Source: a bacterium 1XD42-54 (GTDB taxonomy: Bacteria > Bacillota > Clostridia > Lachnospirales > Lachnospiraceae). From it: a stretch of DNA of 64,000 nt. Under the pieces are notes generated by a model. That model saw only the letters and a program-made list of their open reading frames with translations. It ran no database searches and was not told the origin of the DNA. Location: contig RAZH01000010.1 of NCBI GenBank assembly GCA_003612585.1, forward strand, positions 107,210 to 171,209, given 5' to 3'. Positions 9,212 through 17,856 of this stretch are shown here, one piece after another. The position numbers were made by a program, and so were the translations under genes. Numbering within the stretch: position 1 is the first letter of the stretch; the number at the start of each line of letters is the position of its first letter.

Positions 9212-9287
9212 TGTCGGAACACGTCGATGAAAATAGCAAAAACGCGCCCTGGATTTGACAAAAGAAACACCCTCTGCGGAGTATACT
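9212..9287 (+). promoter_or_regulatory. spoIIG-type promoter with Spo0A-like boxes
   Basis: TTGACA (9255-9260) and TATACT (9282-9287) are near-consensus elements separated by 21 bp, too far for normal sigma-A use. Two Spo0A-like boxes, TGTCGGA (9212-9218) and CGTCGAT (9222-9228), lie 10 bp apart, and TTTGACA (9254-9260), a reverse-strand box with one mismatch, overlaps the -35. The Bacillus subtilis spoIIG promoter is known for a 22-bp spacer and tandem 0A boxes at comparable distances, so activation by phosphorylated Spo0A is inferred. Confidence 0.75.
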
Positions 9288-9317
9288 GGTAACAGTTGCT
9301 GCCGCAGGGGGTGTTTT

Positions 9318-10109
9318 GTGTATTATGAGTTTTACATAGATCAGTTTTTTTTAGAGCACCTGCTTATCGGATATTTGTTGCTGCGTCTGACTGCGAAAAT
9401 CGGACGGCAGACGATATCGTGGAAACGACTTTTGGGAGGCAGCTTCATAAATACAGTACTAATGCTGCTTGCTGTTTTGGCGGGGAATTTCTGGTGGTAC
9501 TTAGTGGGAATGGTACTTGTCGGTTCCTGGGTATTTCGCGGAAAATCGCGCAGAACAATTGCCGGACAAACCGGTCTGTTGTTTTTTGTGACAGTCTGTT
9601 TTGGAGGGGCAATGGAAGCACTCCTTGTGCTTTGGAGGGTTCCGGTGCTGATAGCCGGCGCTGTGGCTGCCGTTTATCTGGAGTGGGCGCAGCGCAGCCA
9701 TGAAAAACAGAAGCTGGATCTCGTACGGATGGCACAGGTGGAGCTTACGTTTCGGGGGAAATGTATCACAGTGGCAGCACTGATTGATACCGGAAATCAG
9801 CTGACAGAGCCGCTAACCGGAAAACCGGTCAGTATTATAGAGGAAAAAACAGCGTGTTCTTTGCTGGGAGAACATTGGGAAAAACACCGCGGGTTTTATC
9901 TGATCCCATATCACAGTATTGGAAAGAACAAAGGCTGGATGAGAGGCGTCACAATCGACGGGATGACCATAATGAGGGGAGAAGCCAGGGAATCGTTTTC
10001 GAATCCGATCCTGGCACTCTATGATGGCAGGCTGAGCGCCAAAAAGCAGTATGGGATGATTCTTCATCCGCAGCATACAGTACCTGGAAGAAAAGAAGGA
10101 GGAATGTGA
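9318..10109 (+). CDS. spoIIGA: sigma-E processing membrane aspartic peptidase SpoIIGA
   Basis: SpoIIGA cleaves pro-sigma-E in the mother cell after a signal from the forespore protein SpoIIR. The 263-residue protein has about five N-terminal membrane segments (to about residue 125) and a soluble domain with the aspartic protease motif [14 protein letters not shown]. The GTG at 9318 is placed after GCAGGGGG; an in-frame ATG at 9255 lies inside the promoter -35 and can be excluded. The C-terminus ends 1 bp before sigE, the conserved spoIIG operon arrangement. Confidence 0.92.
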   Translation: MYYEFYIDQFFLEHLLIGYLLLRLTAKIGRQTISWKRLLGGSFINTVLMLLAVLAGNFWWYLVGMVLVGSWVFRGKSRRTIAGQTGLLFFVTVCFGGAMEALLVLWRVPVLIAGAVAAVYLEWAQRSHEKQKLDLVRMAQVELTFRGKCITVAALIDTGNQLTEPLTGKPVSIIEEKTACSLLGEHWEKHRGFYLIPYHSIGKNKGWMRGVTIDGMTIMRGEARESFSNPILALYDGRLSAKKQYGMILHPQHTVPGRKEGGM

Positions 10110-10110
10110 A

Positions 10111-10851
10111 ATGCTTGTAAAAATTGCTGTGCCGCAACGTTTTCAGTTTAAAATGGCGGCAGGATTTGGAGATATTATTTTCAGAAAACCAGGGGATACG
10201 CATTATATTGGGGGAACCGAAGTGCTTCCGGCGCCGCTTTCTCTGGAGGAAGAGCAGGAATGCCTTGCGATGCTCGGCAGAGATGAGGATGCGAGAGCAA
10301 AGAGCAGACTGATTGAACATAATCTGCGGCTTGTCGTGTACATAGCGAAAAAATTTGACAATACCGGAGTGGGTGTGGAGGATTTGATTTCAATCGGAAC
10401 GATCGGCCTCATAAAAGCAATCAATACCTTCAATCCGGAAAAGAAAATCAAACTGGCAACGTATGCTTCGCGCTGTATCGAAAATGAAATTCTGATGTAT
10501 CTGCGCAGGAACAGCAAGACAAAGATGGAAGTTTCGATTGATGAGCCGCTGAATGTAGACTGGGATGGGAACGAGCTGCTGCTCTCGGATATTCTTGGAA
10601 CCGATGAGGATGTGATCTATAAGGATATGGAGACAGAAGCGGAAAAAAATCTTCTTTTGAAAGCGATTGACAAGCTGTCAGAGCGCGAACGGACCATTGT
10701 ACAGCTGCGGTTCGGAATTGATACGAAAGACGGGGAGGAGAAAACCCAGAAGGAAGTGGCAGATCTCCTCGGAATTTCACAATCCTATATTTCACGGCTG
10801 GAAAAACGGATTATCAAACGCCTGAGACGTGAAATTGTACGGTTTGAGTAA
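10111..10851 (+). CDS. sigE: RNA polymerase sporulation sigma factor sigma-E (pro-form)
   Basis: Sigma-E directs early mother-cell transcription in sporulation. The 246-residue protein has region 2 ([38 protein letters not shown]) and region 4 ([20 protein letters not shown]). The N-terminal stretch of about 30 residues before [10 protein letters not shown] corresponds to the pro-sequence removed by SpoIIGA. The ATG follows AAGGAGGAA. Coupling to spoIIGA keeps the protease and its substrate in one operon. Confidence 0.96.
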   Translation: MLVKIAVPQRFQFKMAAGFGDIIFRKPGDTHYIGGTEVLPAPLSLEEEQECLAMLGRDEDARAKSRLIEHNLRLVVYIAKKFDNTGVGVEDLISIGTIGLIKAINTFNPEKKIKLATYASRCIENEILMYLRRNSKTKMEVSIDEPLNVDWDGNELLLSDILGTDEDVIYKDMETEAEKNLLLKAIDKLSERERTIVQLRFGIDTKDGEEKTQKEVADLLGISQSYISRLEKRIIKRLRREIVRFE

Positions 10852-10872
10852 AGAAGCTGTTTTGTCAAGGGT

Positions 10873-10907
10873 GAATAATTTTTATATTTTTGCCGGAATC
10901 GAATAAT
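10873..10907 (+). promoter_or_regulatory. weak candidate forespore promoter for sigG
   Basis: The sigE-sigG gap contains GAATA (10873-10877) followed 17 bp later by GGAATCGAATAAT, a partial match to a sigma-F type promoter, and CATTCTA (10927-10933), which resembles a sigma-G -10. Spacings are not ideal. sigG is usually transcribed by sigma-F and sigma-G, so a site is expected here, but this one is tentative. Confidence 0.25.
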
Positions 10908-10964
10908 CGCCGCGCTTTGTGAGAATCATTCTAATCAGAAGATACTTTCAGGAGGATGATTCAT

Positions 10965-11744
10965 ATGGCACTGAACAAAGTAGAGATATGTGGCGTCAAC
11001 ACATCGAAGCTTCCGGTTCTGACGGGTGAGGAGAAAGAATTTCTTTTTGAGCGGATTAAAGCAGGGGATGAGAATGCCCGCGAATTATATATCAAAGGAA
11101 ATCTTCGCCTTGTATTAAGCGTCATCAAGCGTTTTTCGGCAAGCAATGAAAATGTGGATGATTTGTTTCAGATTGGCTGTATTGGTCTGATGAAGGCTAT
11201 TGACAATTTTGATACAAGCCTGAATGTAAAATTTTCTACGTATGCAGTTCCGATGATAATCGGCGAAATCAGGCGATATCTGCGTGATAACAATGCGATT
11301 CGCGTCAGTCGGTCTTTGCGGGACACAGCTTACAAGGCCATTTACGCAAAAGAGAATTATACGAAAAAGCATTTGAAAGAGCCCACGATAAATGAAATTG
11401 CAGAAGAGATCGGCATATCGAAAGAAGAGATCGTATATGCCATGGATGCCATTCAAAGCCCTGTCAGTCTCTATGATCCGGTGTATACGGAGGGTGGTGA
11501 TGCCCTGTATGTCATGGATCAGATCAGTGATAAAAAGAACAAAGAAGAAAACTGGGTAGAAGTCATATCACTGAAGGAGGCAATGAAACGCCTGGATGAA
11601 CGAGAAAGGCATATCATCGAGCTGCGCTTTTACGAGGGCAAGACACAGATGGAGGTTGCCGCTGAGATCGGGATCTCGCAAGCTCAGGTGAGCCGTCTGG
11701 AGAAAAATGCATTAAAAAGCATGAAAAATTATCTAAGAGCATAA
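10965..11744 (+). CDS. sigG: RNA polymerase sporulation sigma factor sigma-G
   Basis: Sigma-G controls late forespore genes. The 259-residue protein has the diagnostic N-terminus NKVEICGVNTSKLPVL, the target of the anti-sigma factor, region 2 (NLRLVLSVIKRF, VDDLFQIGCIGLMKAI, KFSTYAVPMIIGEIRRYLRDNN) and region 4 (QMEVAAEIGISQAQVSRLEK). The ATG at 10965 is chosen because the upstream ATG at 10956 overlaps the AGGAGG ribosome site. Confidence 0.96.
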   Translation: MALNKVEICGVNTSKLPVLTGEEKEFLFERIKAGDENARELYIKGNLRLVLSVIKRFSASNENVDDLFQIGCIGLMKAIDNFDTSLNVKFSTYAVPMIIGEIRRYLRDNNAIRVSRSLRDTAYKAIYAKENYTKKHLKEPTINEIAEEIGISKEEIVYAMDAIQSPVSLYDPVYTEGGDALYVMDQISDKKNKEENWVEVISLKEAMKRLDERERHIIELRFYEGKTQMEVAAEIGISQAQVSRLEKNALKSMKNYLRA

Positions 11745-11809
11745 ATGAGAAAGAACAAAGCGGTGCGCAGATCATACAATAGAAAAAAGAGAGAATAGGA
11801 ACCGTTTTT

Positions 11810-12067
11810 ATGCGATTCAGTGATCTGAAACAAAAAGAAGTCATCAATGTTCAGACCTGCTGTTCTCTGGGCTGTGTCAGCGATCTGGAGTTTGACTGCA
11901 AAACCGGCTGCATTCTGGCGCTCATTGTTCCCGGTCCCGGAAAATTCTGCTGTTTCCTGGGCCGGGATTTTGAGTATATCATACCATGGCGCTGCATCGT
12001 GCAGATTGGAACAGACATCATTCTTGTAGATATTGACGAGGAAGAGCACAGAAAGAAATGCACCTGA
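11810..12067 (+). CDS. ymxH: YlmC/YmxH-family PRC-barrel sporulation-associated protein
   Basis: This 85-residue protein starts MRFSDLKQKEVINV and has the short PRC-barrel-like beta fold of the YlmC/YmxH family (GCVSDLEFDCKTG, followed by IPWRCIVQIGTDIILVDID). Family members sit beside sigG in many spore formers; their biochemical role is not known. AGGAA lies about 10 bp before the ATG. It probably follows sigG on the same transcript. Confidence 0.8.
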   Translation: MRFSDLKQKEVINVQTCCSLGCVSDLEFDCKTGCILALIVPGPGKFCCFLGRDFEYIIPWRCIVQIGTDIILVDIDEEEHRKKCT

Positions 12068-12136
12068 GCAGTTACCCGAAAGAAAAACAGTGTAACCTTA
12101 AGTTCGCCGAATTCTTCATATATTTTCCATTCGTCA

Positions 12137-12166
12137 TTGACAGCCTTCCCTTTTATCCTTTATACT
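12137..12166 (+). promoter_or_regulatory. promoter for nrdR
   Basis: TTGACA at 12137-12142 and TATACT at 12161-12166 are separated by 18 bp; a 17-bp reading gives TTATAC. The transcript would carry an 80-nt leader with a small hairpin before nrdR. Confidence 0.7.
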
Positions 12167-12246
12167 CATAAAAAAGCGGAATGCCAGGTGCCGGTAAGCA
12201 CAGCCGAGGCCGCTGCTTTTGCAGGAAAGATGGGGAGGAGCCACAC

Positions 12247-12696
12247 ATGAAATGTCCGTTTTGCAACCAGGATAATACGCGGGTCGTAGATTCAAGACCT
12301 GCCGATGACAATTGTTCCATCCGCAGACGCCGCCTGTGCGATGAATGCGGGAAACGCTTTACTACATACGAAAAGGTGGAGACCATTCCGCTCATTGTCA
12401 TCAAAAAAGATCAGACCAGAGAACAGTACGATCGGAGCAAAATAGAAGCCGGCGTCATGCGCGCCTGCTACAAACGTCCGATTCCGATTCAGAAAATCAA
12501 AGAAATGATAGATTCCGCTGAGATGGACATTTTTAACCGCGAAGAAAAAGAAATCGAAAGTAAAGCAATCGGTGAAATTGTCATGGACAAACTAAAAGAC
12601 CTGGAAGCCGTAGCCTATGTCCGCTTTGCTTCCGTTTACCGCGAGTTCAAAGATGTCAACACCTTTATGGACGAACTCAAAAAAATACTAGAATAG
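12247..12696 (+). CDS. nrdR: transcriptional repressor NrdR
   Basis: NrdR represses ribonucleotide reductase genes in response to ATP/dATP. The 149-residue length is exact for the family. The zinc ribbon is CPFC with CDEC, with conserved VVDSRP and RRRRLCDECGKRFTTYE between and after, and the remainder is an ATP-cone domain. The ATG at 12247 follows GGGGAGGAG. It is monocistronic, between its own promoter and the terminator at 12735. Confidence 0.95.
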   Translation: MKCPFCNQDNTRVVDSRPADDNCSIRRRRLCDECGKRFTTYEKVETIPLIVIKKDQTREQYDRSKIEAGVMRACYKRPIPIQKIKEMIDSAEMDIFNREEKEIESKAIGEIVMDKLKDLEAVAYVRFASVYREFKDVNTFMDELKKILE

Positions 12697-12734
12697 AATC
12701 ACCATCAAAATCAAAAACGAAATAAGCAAGACAG

Positions 12735-12780
12735 AACGGACTGCCCCCTATAATCCAGGACCACGGGCAGTCCGTTTTAT
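12735..12780 (+). terminator. intrinsic terminator after nrdR
   Basis: AACGGACTGCCC at 12735-12746 pairs with GGGCAGTCCGTT at 12765-12776, followed by TTAT. It isolates nrdR from the next operon. The gap of about 300 bp from 12697 to 12999 contains this hairpin, a C-rich stretch and the promoter at 12921. Confidence 0.75.
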
Positions 12781-12920
12781 AATTTAGCTCGAAGCAAAAA
12801 AATAAATATACGGTAAAACAACCAGATACCCCAATTTTTTCCATACACAGCCGGAAGGCATCCGGTACCCCCCTCCCAACATTTGCCTCCCCCATCCGGA
12901 AAATTTAATGATTGATACGG

Positions 12921-12950
12921 TTGCACCGCAGCCCCGGTCAGTGTTATACT
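12921..12950 (+). promoter_or_regulatory. promoter of the DUF5717-DUF5716-TPR operon
   Basis: TTGCAC at 12921-12926 is followed after 17 bp by TTATAC (12944-12949), or after 18 bp by TATACT. The predicted transcription start is about 12957. That lies at or after the first in-frame ATG (12955) and supports a downstream start codon for the first gene. Confidence 0.65.
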
Positions 12951-12999
12951 TTTAATGACAGCGTCCTCTTATATCCTGACGCTGGAACAGGTGAAAAAA

Positions 13000-15900
13000 T
13001 TGAAAAGAAGAATTGAACAATTATTAAATGGAATATTTGAATATGACTGTCCGAAGCTTGCAATCATGCCGGAGCAGCTTACGATTACAGCGCAGCCGGA
13101 TACTGCGGTGCGGGGAAGCTTCCGTCTGGAAAGTGAAGATCACAGGAAGATCAAGGGTTTTTTGTATACATCCAGTCCGCGTATGATCTGTGAACCGGTG
13201 GAGTTTCAGGGACTTTCAAATGAGATTCATTATCAGGTGGATACAAGCGGCCTTGCGGCCGGAACACAGATGAACGGCGTGATCACGGTTTGCAGTGATC
13301 TCGGTGAATATGAGTTGCCGTACTGTCTGTGTGTTGCAGAAGAAGATGGCGACAGTGCAGCGTTGGAGCTGTGCAGTTTATCTGAGCTTACGGATCTGGC
13401 ACAGATGGATTTCCATCTGGCGTACCGTCTGTTTGTATCTCCTGCTTTTGAACGGTTTCTGAATGAAAAACACACAGAGCTTCTGGCGCTTTATAACGGT
13501 CTGATGGCAGGAGAACCGGGGCTTTACAGCCTGGAGGAGTTCCTGGTCGGAGCAGGGAAAAAGAAGCCTGTGATGTTTGCAGCAGACAGGACAGTCCTTG
13601 ATTTCGGGAATCTGTCCGAGCCGGTCAGGGAAGTGTTGCGTGTGGAGCGAAGCGACTGGGGCTTTGGAAAACTGCGGATTGAATCGGACGCGAAGTTTCT
13701 GCGCCCGGAAAAAAGGGCACTTACGACCGAGGAGTTTGCAGGGAGCACGTATGATCTCAGCCTGGTGATTGATACGAATTTGATGCACAGCGGGACCAAT
13801 TATGCGAGACTTTCGCTGATTGGAGGGACACAGACGATCACCATCGAGGTGCGTGCGAAGAAAACAGGGAATGCAGAGAAGATCAGGGCGCACCATATTT
13901 GCAAGATCATGCAGAAGGAACTGGAAGCGCTGTATGTCAGTTTCCGGCTCAAACGCATTGATCTGACTACCTGGGTGGAGCGTTCCGTCAGTGTGATTAA
14001 CAGCTATAAGCGTGCAGGAGGGCTGGACCCGTTTGCAGATCTTTTTCTTGTACAGCTTTATTTTGCCGATGGGAAAAAGCAGAAAGCATACAAGCTTTTG
14101 GAAACCCTGGAGAATCAGAAATACCGGCTGAACACACCGGAGCGTTACGGGTATTACCTCTATATGTCAACCTTTTTCTACCATGAGGCGTCTTATGTGG
14201 ACCGGGTGGAGGAGGAAGTGACACGGATGTTTTTCCGGGACAAGACAAACTGGAAGCTTCAGTGGATTTTACTGTACCTCAAAGAAGAGCTGTTAAACAA
14301 CGAAAATGCCAAGTATGAGGCGGTCGCTGAGCAGTTCCGTTATGGCTGCCGTAGCCGGATCATGTATCTTGAAGCCTATCAGGTTTTGAAGAAAAATCCG
14401 TTCCTGATGCGCTATCTCGGCGAGTATGAGCTGCAGCTGCTGCGTTTTGCGGCACGTGAAGGGATTCTGACGGCGGAGATTGTGCGTCAGGTAGCAGGGC
14501 TCACTGTGCATCACAGCCGTTTTGAGCGCAGGCTCTATGAGGTGCTTGCGGCCGGGTTTTCGCTGTACCCCTCCGAAGATCTGGTCAAATCCATCTGTGT
14601 TTTGCTGATGAAGGGCGACAAAAAAGAGCCGTGTTATTTCCAGTGGTACGCGAAAGGTGTGGAAAACGGCCTGCGTATTACGGGGTTATATGAATATTAT
14701 ATGGAAAGCATGGAAGCGCTGGATTTGCAGTCCATGCCACAGGTCATTCGCATGTACTTTGCGTATGATCATTCGCTTGATTATCGCCGCCGTGCGGCTA
14801 TTTATCGCAGTATTATTGAAAATCGTGAGAATGATGCGCAGACGTATCATCATTATCGGACAGCGATGGAACGCTTTGCAATTGATCAGATTGAAGGCGG
14901 CCGGATTTCTGATGATCTGGCAGTTCTGTATGAAGCATTTTTGCGCAAAAGCATTTTCACAAGGCCGATGGCGGAAAAGATGCTCCGGGTTTTGTTTACG
15001 TGGGAGATCAGTTGTTGTGACAGTCGGATGCGCAGACTGATCGTTCGTTCAAAATATCTGGCGGGTGAGCATCAGGTACTTTTTGCAGACGGAAAGGCTT
15101 GTATTCCCATTTATGATCCGGACAGCGTGCTTCTGGTGGAAGATGCGCAGGGACACAGGTATCATGCAGACGGGCTCTGTGTACGTCGGAAACTGTTTGA
15201 GAATGAAGATATCCTTGGCTGGTGCGCACAGAAGGCACCGGATTATCCGGGGCTGTTGCTGTATCTGTGTTCTCAGTGTCTTGCTGCGGGGCTGATCAAC
15301 CAGAACACACTTCCGTATTTTTGCGCTGCATCAGAGATGAACGATTTTTCGGAAGCGTTCCGAGACGCGCTGCGAAGAGCGATGCTCGGTTATTATGCGG
15401 AGCATATCAGAGATGAGTCTTTGCCTGAATTTTTGGAGCGTATTCCTTATCTGGAATATGTCAGGGTTGATAAAACAGCGCTGATTGCGCTGCTCGCAGA
15501 GGAGGGAAAATGCGCGGATGCGTTTGCTCTTCTGGATGCCTATGGGGCTGAAGGCATTCCGCTTTTGCAGCTTGTCCGGATTTGTAGTCGGATGGTGCTG
15601 GAGCTTGAATTTGAAGAAAATATGATGCTGACCGCACTGTGCTATTATTGCTTCAGCAGCGGCAAATACGATGACAAGCTTCTCCGTTATTTGCTCCTGT
15701 ATTATGAGGGCTCGGTTCACGAGATGGTGCAGGTATGGCAGGCGGCTGTCGATTTTGAGCTCGATACGATGTTGCTGGAAGAAAAAATCATGATGATGAT
15801 TCTTTTTACCAGAAGCGGAAGCGAGGGCTCTGAGCCGGTATTTGAGTCGTATGTGCGGAAAATGGGGCGAAAAAGGCTCTGCAAGGCGTATGTGAATCTG

Positions 15901-16557
15901 AAAGCTTACGAGTATTTTGTAAAAGGTGTTCCGGTGGCTGCACCTGTATTTCAGTATATAGAACGGGAGTATGAGTACCTGGAACCAAAGGAGCGCATAG
16001 AAGAGCAGGAAGAGGTGTGTCGGCTGGCACTTTTGCAGTTTTATGCGAAGAAAGTGGAGCTTACCGAAGAGCAGCGTGCGAGAACGGAAAAAATGCTGAA
16101 AGAATTTGGGGCGGATGGCCTGCGTTTTGCTTTCTGGCAGCGGTTTGACCAGGCGCTTCTGGCGCCATATCAGATGGAAGGTCGCGTGTTTGCGGAATAT
16201 GTTTGCAATCCGGAGAGCATTGTGACTATTTTTTACCGGATGAAAGGGCAGCAGGAGGAATATACGAAAGAAACCGTGAAAAACTATTTTGAAGGCATTT
16301 TTGTGCGGGAGTTTACATTGTTTTCGGGAGAAGAACTGGAATACTATCTGGAAGAGGAACGGGATGGAGAGACAGTGCGTTCGGATAAGATTGTGCTGAA
16401 GGCGCCTGCAGCCTCGGAAGGAGGAAATTCAAAATACGAGATTTTGAACCGAATCGCAAAAGCTTATCGAAGCGGGGATGAGACGGCGCTGAAAAATGAA
16501 CTGGAGTCTTATCTTACGCTGGAATATCTTACGAGGGAAGTGTTTACACTTGTGTAA
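13000..16557 (+). CDS. DUF5717-family giant protein, Ig-like plus helical repeats
   Basis: I recognise this as the Lachnospiraceae DUF5717 type; function is unknown. There is no signal peptide or membrane segment, so it should be cytoplasmic. Residues of about 15-130 and 190-310 read as two beta-sandwich (Ig/BACON-like) domains; the second contains TVLDFGNLSEPV and the first ends GEYELPYCLCV. From about 330 to 1100 the protein is a long run of amphipathic helices with TPR-like spacing (DLFLVQLYFADGKKQKAYKL and similar). The ATG at 12955 coincides with the predicted transcription start. TTG 13000 (KRRIEQLLNGIFEY) has AGGTGA 6 bp upstream and is preferred, giving 1185 residues. Confidence 0.75.
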   Translation: MKRRIEQLLNGIFEYDCPKLAIMPEQLTITAQPDTAVRGSFRLESEDHRKIKGFLYTSSPRMICEPVEFQGLSNEIHYQVDTSGLAAGTQMNGVITVCSDLGEYELPYCLCVAEEDGDSAALELCSLSELTDLAQMDFHLAYRLFVSPAFERFLNEKHTELLALYNGLMAGEPGLYSLEEFLVGAGKKKPVMFAADRTVLDFGNLSEPVREVLRVERSDWGFGKLRIESDAKFLRPEKRALTTEEFAGSTYDLSLVIDTNLMHSGTNYARLSLIGGTQTITIEVRAKKTGNAEKIRAHHICKIMQKELEALYVSFRLKRIDLTTWVERSVSVINSYKRAGGLDPFADLFLVQLYFADGKKQKAYKLLETLENQKYRLNTPERYGYYLYMSTFFYHEASYVDRVEEEVTRMFFRDKTNWKLQWILLYLKEELLNNENAKYEAVAEQFRYGCRSRIMYLEAYQVLKKNPFLMRYLGEYELQLLRFAAREGILTAEIVRQVAGLTVHHSRFERRLYEVLAAGFSLYPSEDLVKSICVLLMKGDKKEPCYFQWYAKGVENGLRITGLYEYYMESMEALDLQSMPQVIRMYFAYDHSLDYRRRAAIYRSIIENRENDAQTYHHYRTAMERFAIDQIEGGRISDDLAVLYEAFLRKSIFTRPMAEKMLRVLFTWEISCCDSRMRRLIVRSKYLAGEHQVLFADGKACIPIYDPDSVLLVEDAQGHRYHADGLCVRRKLFENEDILGWCAQKAPDYPGLLLYLCSQCLAAGLINQNTLPYFCAASEMNDFSEAFRDALRRAMLGYYAEHIRDESLPEFLERIPYLEYVRVDKTALIALLAEEGKCADAFALLDAYGAEGIPLLQLVRICSRMVLELEFEENMMLTALCYYCFSSGKYDDKLLRYLLLYYEGSVHEMVQVWQAAVDFELDTMLLEEKIMMMILFTRSGSEGSEPVFESYVRKMGRKRLCKAYVNLKAYEYFVKGVPVAAPVFQYIEREYEYLEPKERIEEQEEVCRLALLQFYAKKVELTEEQRARTEKMLKEFGADGLRFAFWQRFDQALLAPYQMEGRVFAEYVCNPESIVTIFYRMKGQQEEYTKETVKNYFEGIFVREFTLFSGEELEYYLEEERDGETVRSDKIVLKAPAASEGGNSKYEILNRIAKAYRSGDETALKNELESYLTLEYLTREVFTLV

Positions 16558-16572
16558 AAAGGGTGAAGACTT

Positions 16573-17835
16573 ATGATACAGGCAACGAATGAACTGATTC
16601 TGGGTATTGAATTAAATGAGGCTTATGCGCAGATGACCTATTATCATCAGACCGTGCGCGAGCCAGTTACGCTTGGTTTGAATTCCGATACAGAGCAGCT
16701 ACTGATTCCGATGGCGCTGCGTCAGTGCGCAAACGGACAGTGGCAGATCTGGGACGGAAAGCCTCAACTGGAAAGCGAGGAGCCCGACAGAGTGCGGATT
16801 TCTGATCTTTACAGAAAAATAGAAAAAAAAGAGGAACAGGAAGTGGAGGAAGCGGCAGAGCTTCTGTCCGTTTATTTTAAAGTTTGTCTTGCAAAGCTGA
16901 AGCTTTTGACGCAGAATACAAAAATTCATATCATGGTAACGGTGCGCAGACTGACCGAGCACTGGAGCACCCTGATTGTAAAAGCGCTGGAAAAGAATGG
17001 CGTGGACCGAAAACAGATCTATTTGCAGGATTATCTGTCTTCTTTTTATTATTATACGGTGAATCAGAAAAAGGAGCTGTGGTATCAGGATGTCGCGCTG
17101 CTGGAAATGGAAAATGAAACAATCATAGGTTATGTGCTTCACATTGATCGAAGAATGCGGCCTGCAATCGCCCGCGTGGAGAAGGTGGCCAGCCAGCCGG
17201 TAGATGATACGATTCGGGCCGGGCGCAGCGATTCAGACTGGAAAAAAGAAAAGGACCGCCTGTTTTTTGAGCTTCTGAAAAAGGTGTTTGAGCGCAGGAC
17301 GATTTCTGTCAGCTATCTGATGGGCGATTATTTTAATAAGAGCTGGGCAGAGCGTTCGATTCAGTATCTTTGCTATAAACGTCACGCGTTTCAGGGACAA
17401 AATCTGTATTCCAAAGGCGCATGCTATGCGGCGATGGAGCGTGCCGGTCTGATTGCGAAACGCGATATTATTTTCAGCGGCCAGGATATGGTGGAACATA
17501 ATATTGGGATGGAGGTTCGTATCCGGGGCAAGGAGACGTACTATCCGATTGTCAGCGCCGGGGTGAACTGGTATGAAATTCATCATGTATGTGAATTCAT
17601 TTTAAAGGAAGAGCGGGAGATTCGGATGATTTCGCATCCGATGGAGCCTGGGGACGGCGTTGTGCACAGTATGCGGCTTACGGGGCTGCCGCATCGTCCG
17701 CCGCGGGCCACGAGGATTCGTCTGACCATTTATTTCACATCTCCGACGAAATGCCATGTTGAGGCGGAGGATCTGGGATTTGGAGGATTTTATAAGCCGT
17801 CCGGATTTGTCTGGACCCGGGAAATTGAATTTTAG
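16573..17835 (+). CDS. DUF5716-family actin/Hsp70-fold-like protein
   Basis: The 420-residue protein belongs, from memory, to the DUF5716 family. The N-terminus ILGIELNEAYAQMTYY followed by LLIPMALRQCANGQWQIWDGKP mirrors the first strand-turn and IPS-type segments of Hsp70/actin-like ATPases. Later, VSYLMGDYFNKSWAERSIQYLC then FQGQNLYSKGACYAA occupies the place of the second phosphate/adenosine region. The glycine-rich loops are degenerate, so nucleotide hydrolysis is doubtful. The C-terminal 90 residues form a separate beta-rich domain. It lies 15 bp after the giant gene and 21 bp before the TPR gene, so it is one operon. Confidence 0.7.
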   Translation: MIQATNELILGIELNEAYAQMTYYHQTVREPVTLGLNSDTEQLLIPMALRQCANGQWQIWDGKPQLESEEPDRVRISDLYRKIEKKEEQEVEEAAELLSVYFKVCLAKLKLLTQNTKIHIMVTVRRLTEHWSTLIVKALEKNGVDRKQIYLQDYLSSFYYYTVNQKKELWYQDVALLEMENETIIGYVLHIDRRMRPAIARVEKVASQPVDDTIRAGRSDSDWKKEKDRLFFELLKKVFERRTISVSYLMGDYFNKSWAERSIQYLCYKRHAFQGQNLYSKGACYAAMERAGLIAKRDIIFSGQDMVEHNIGMEVRIRGKETYYPIVSAGVNWYEIHHVCEFILKEEREIRMISHPMEPGDGVVHSMRLTGLPHRPPRATRIRLTIYFTSPTKCHVEAEDLGFGGFYKPSGFVWTREIEF

Positions 17836-17856
17836 ATTCCGGAGAAAGGGTTTACT

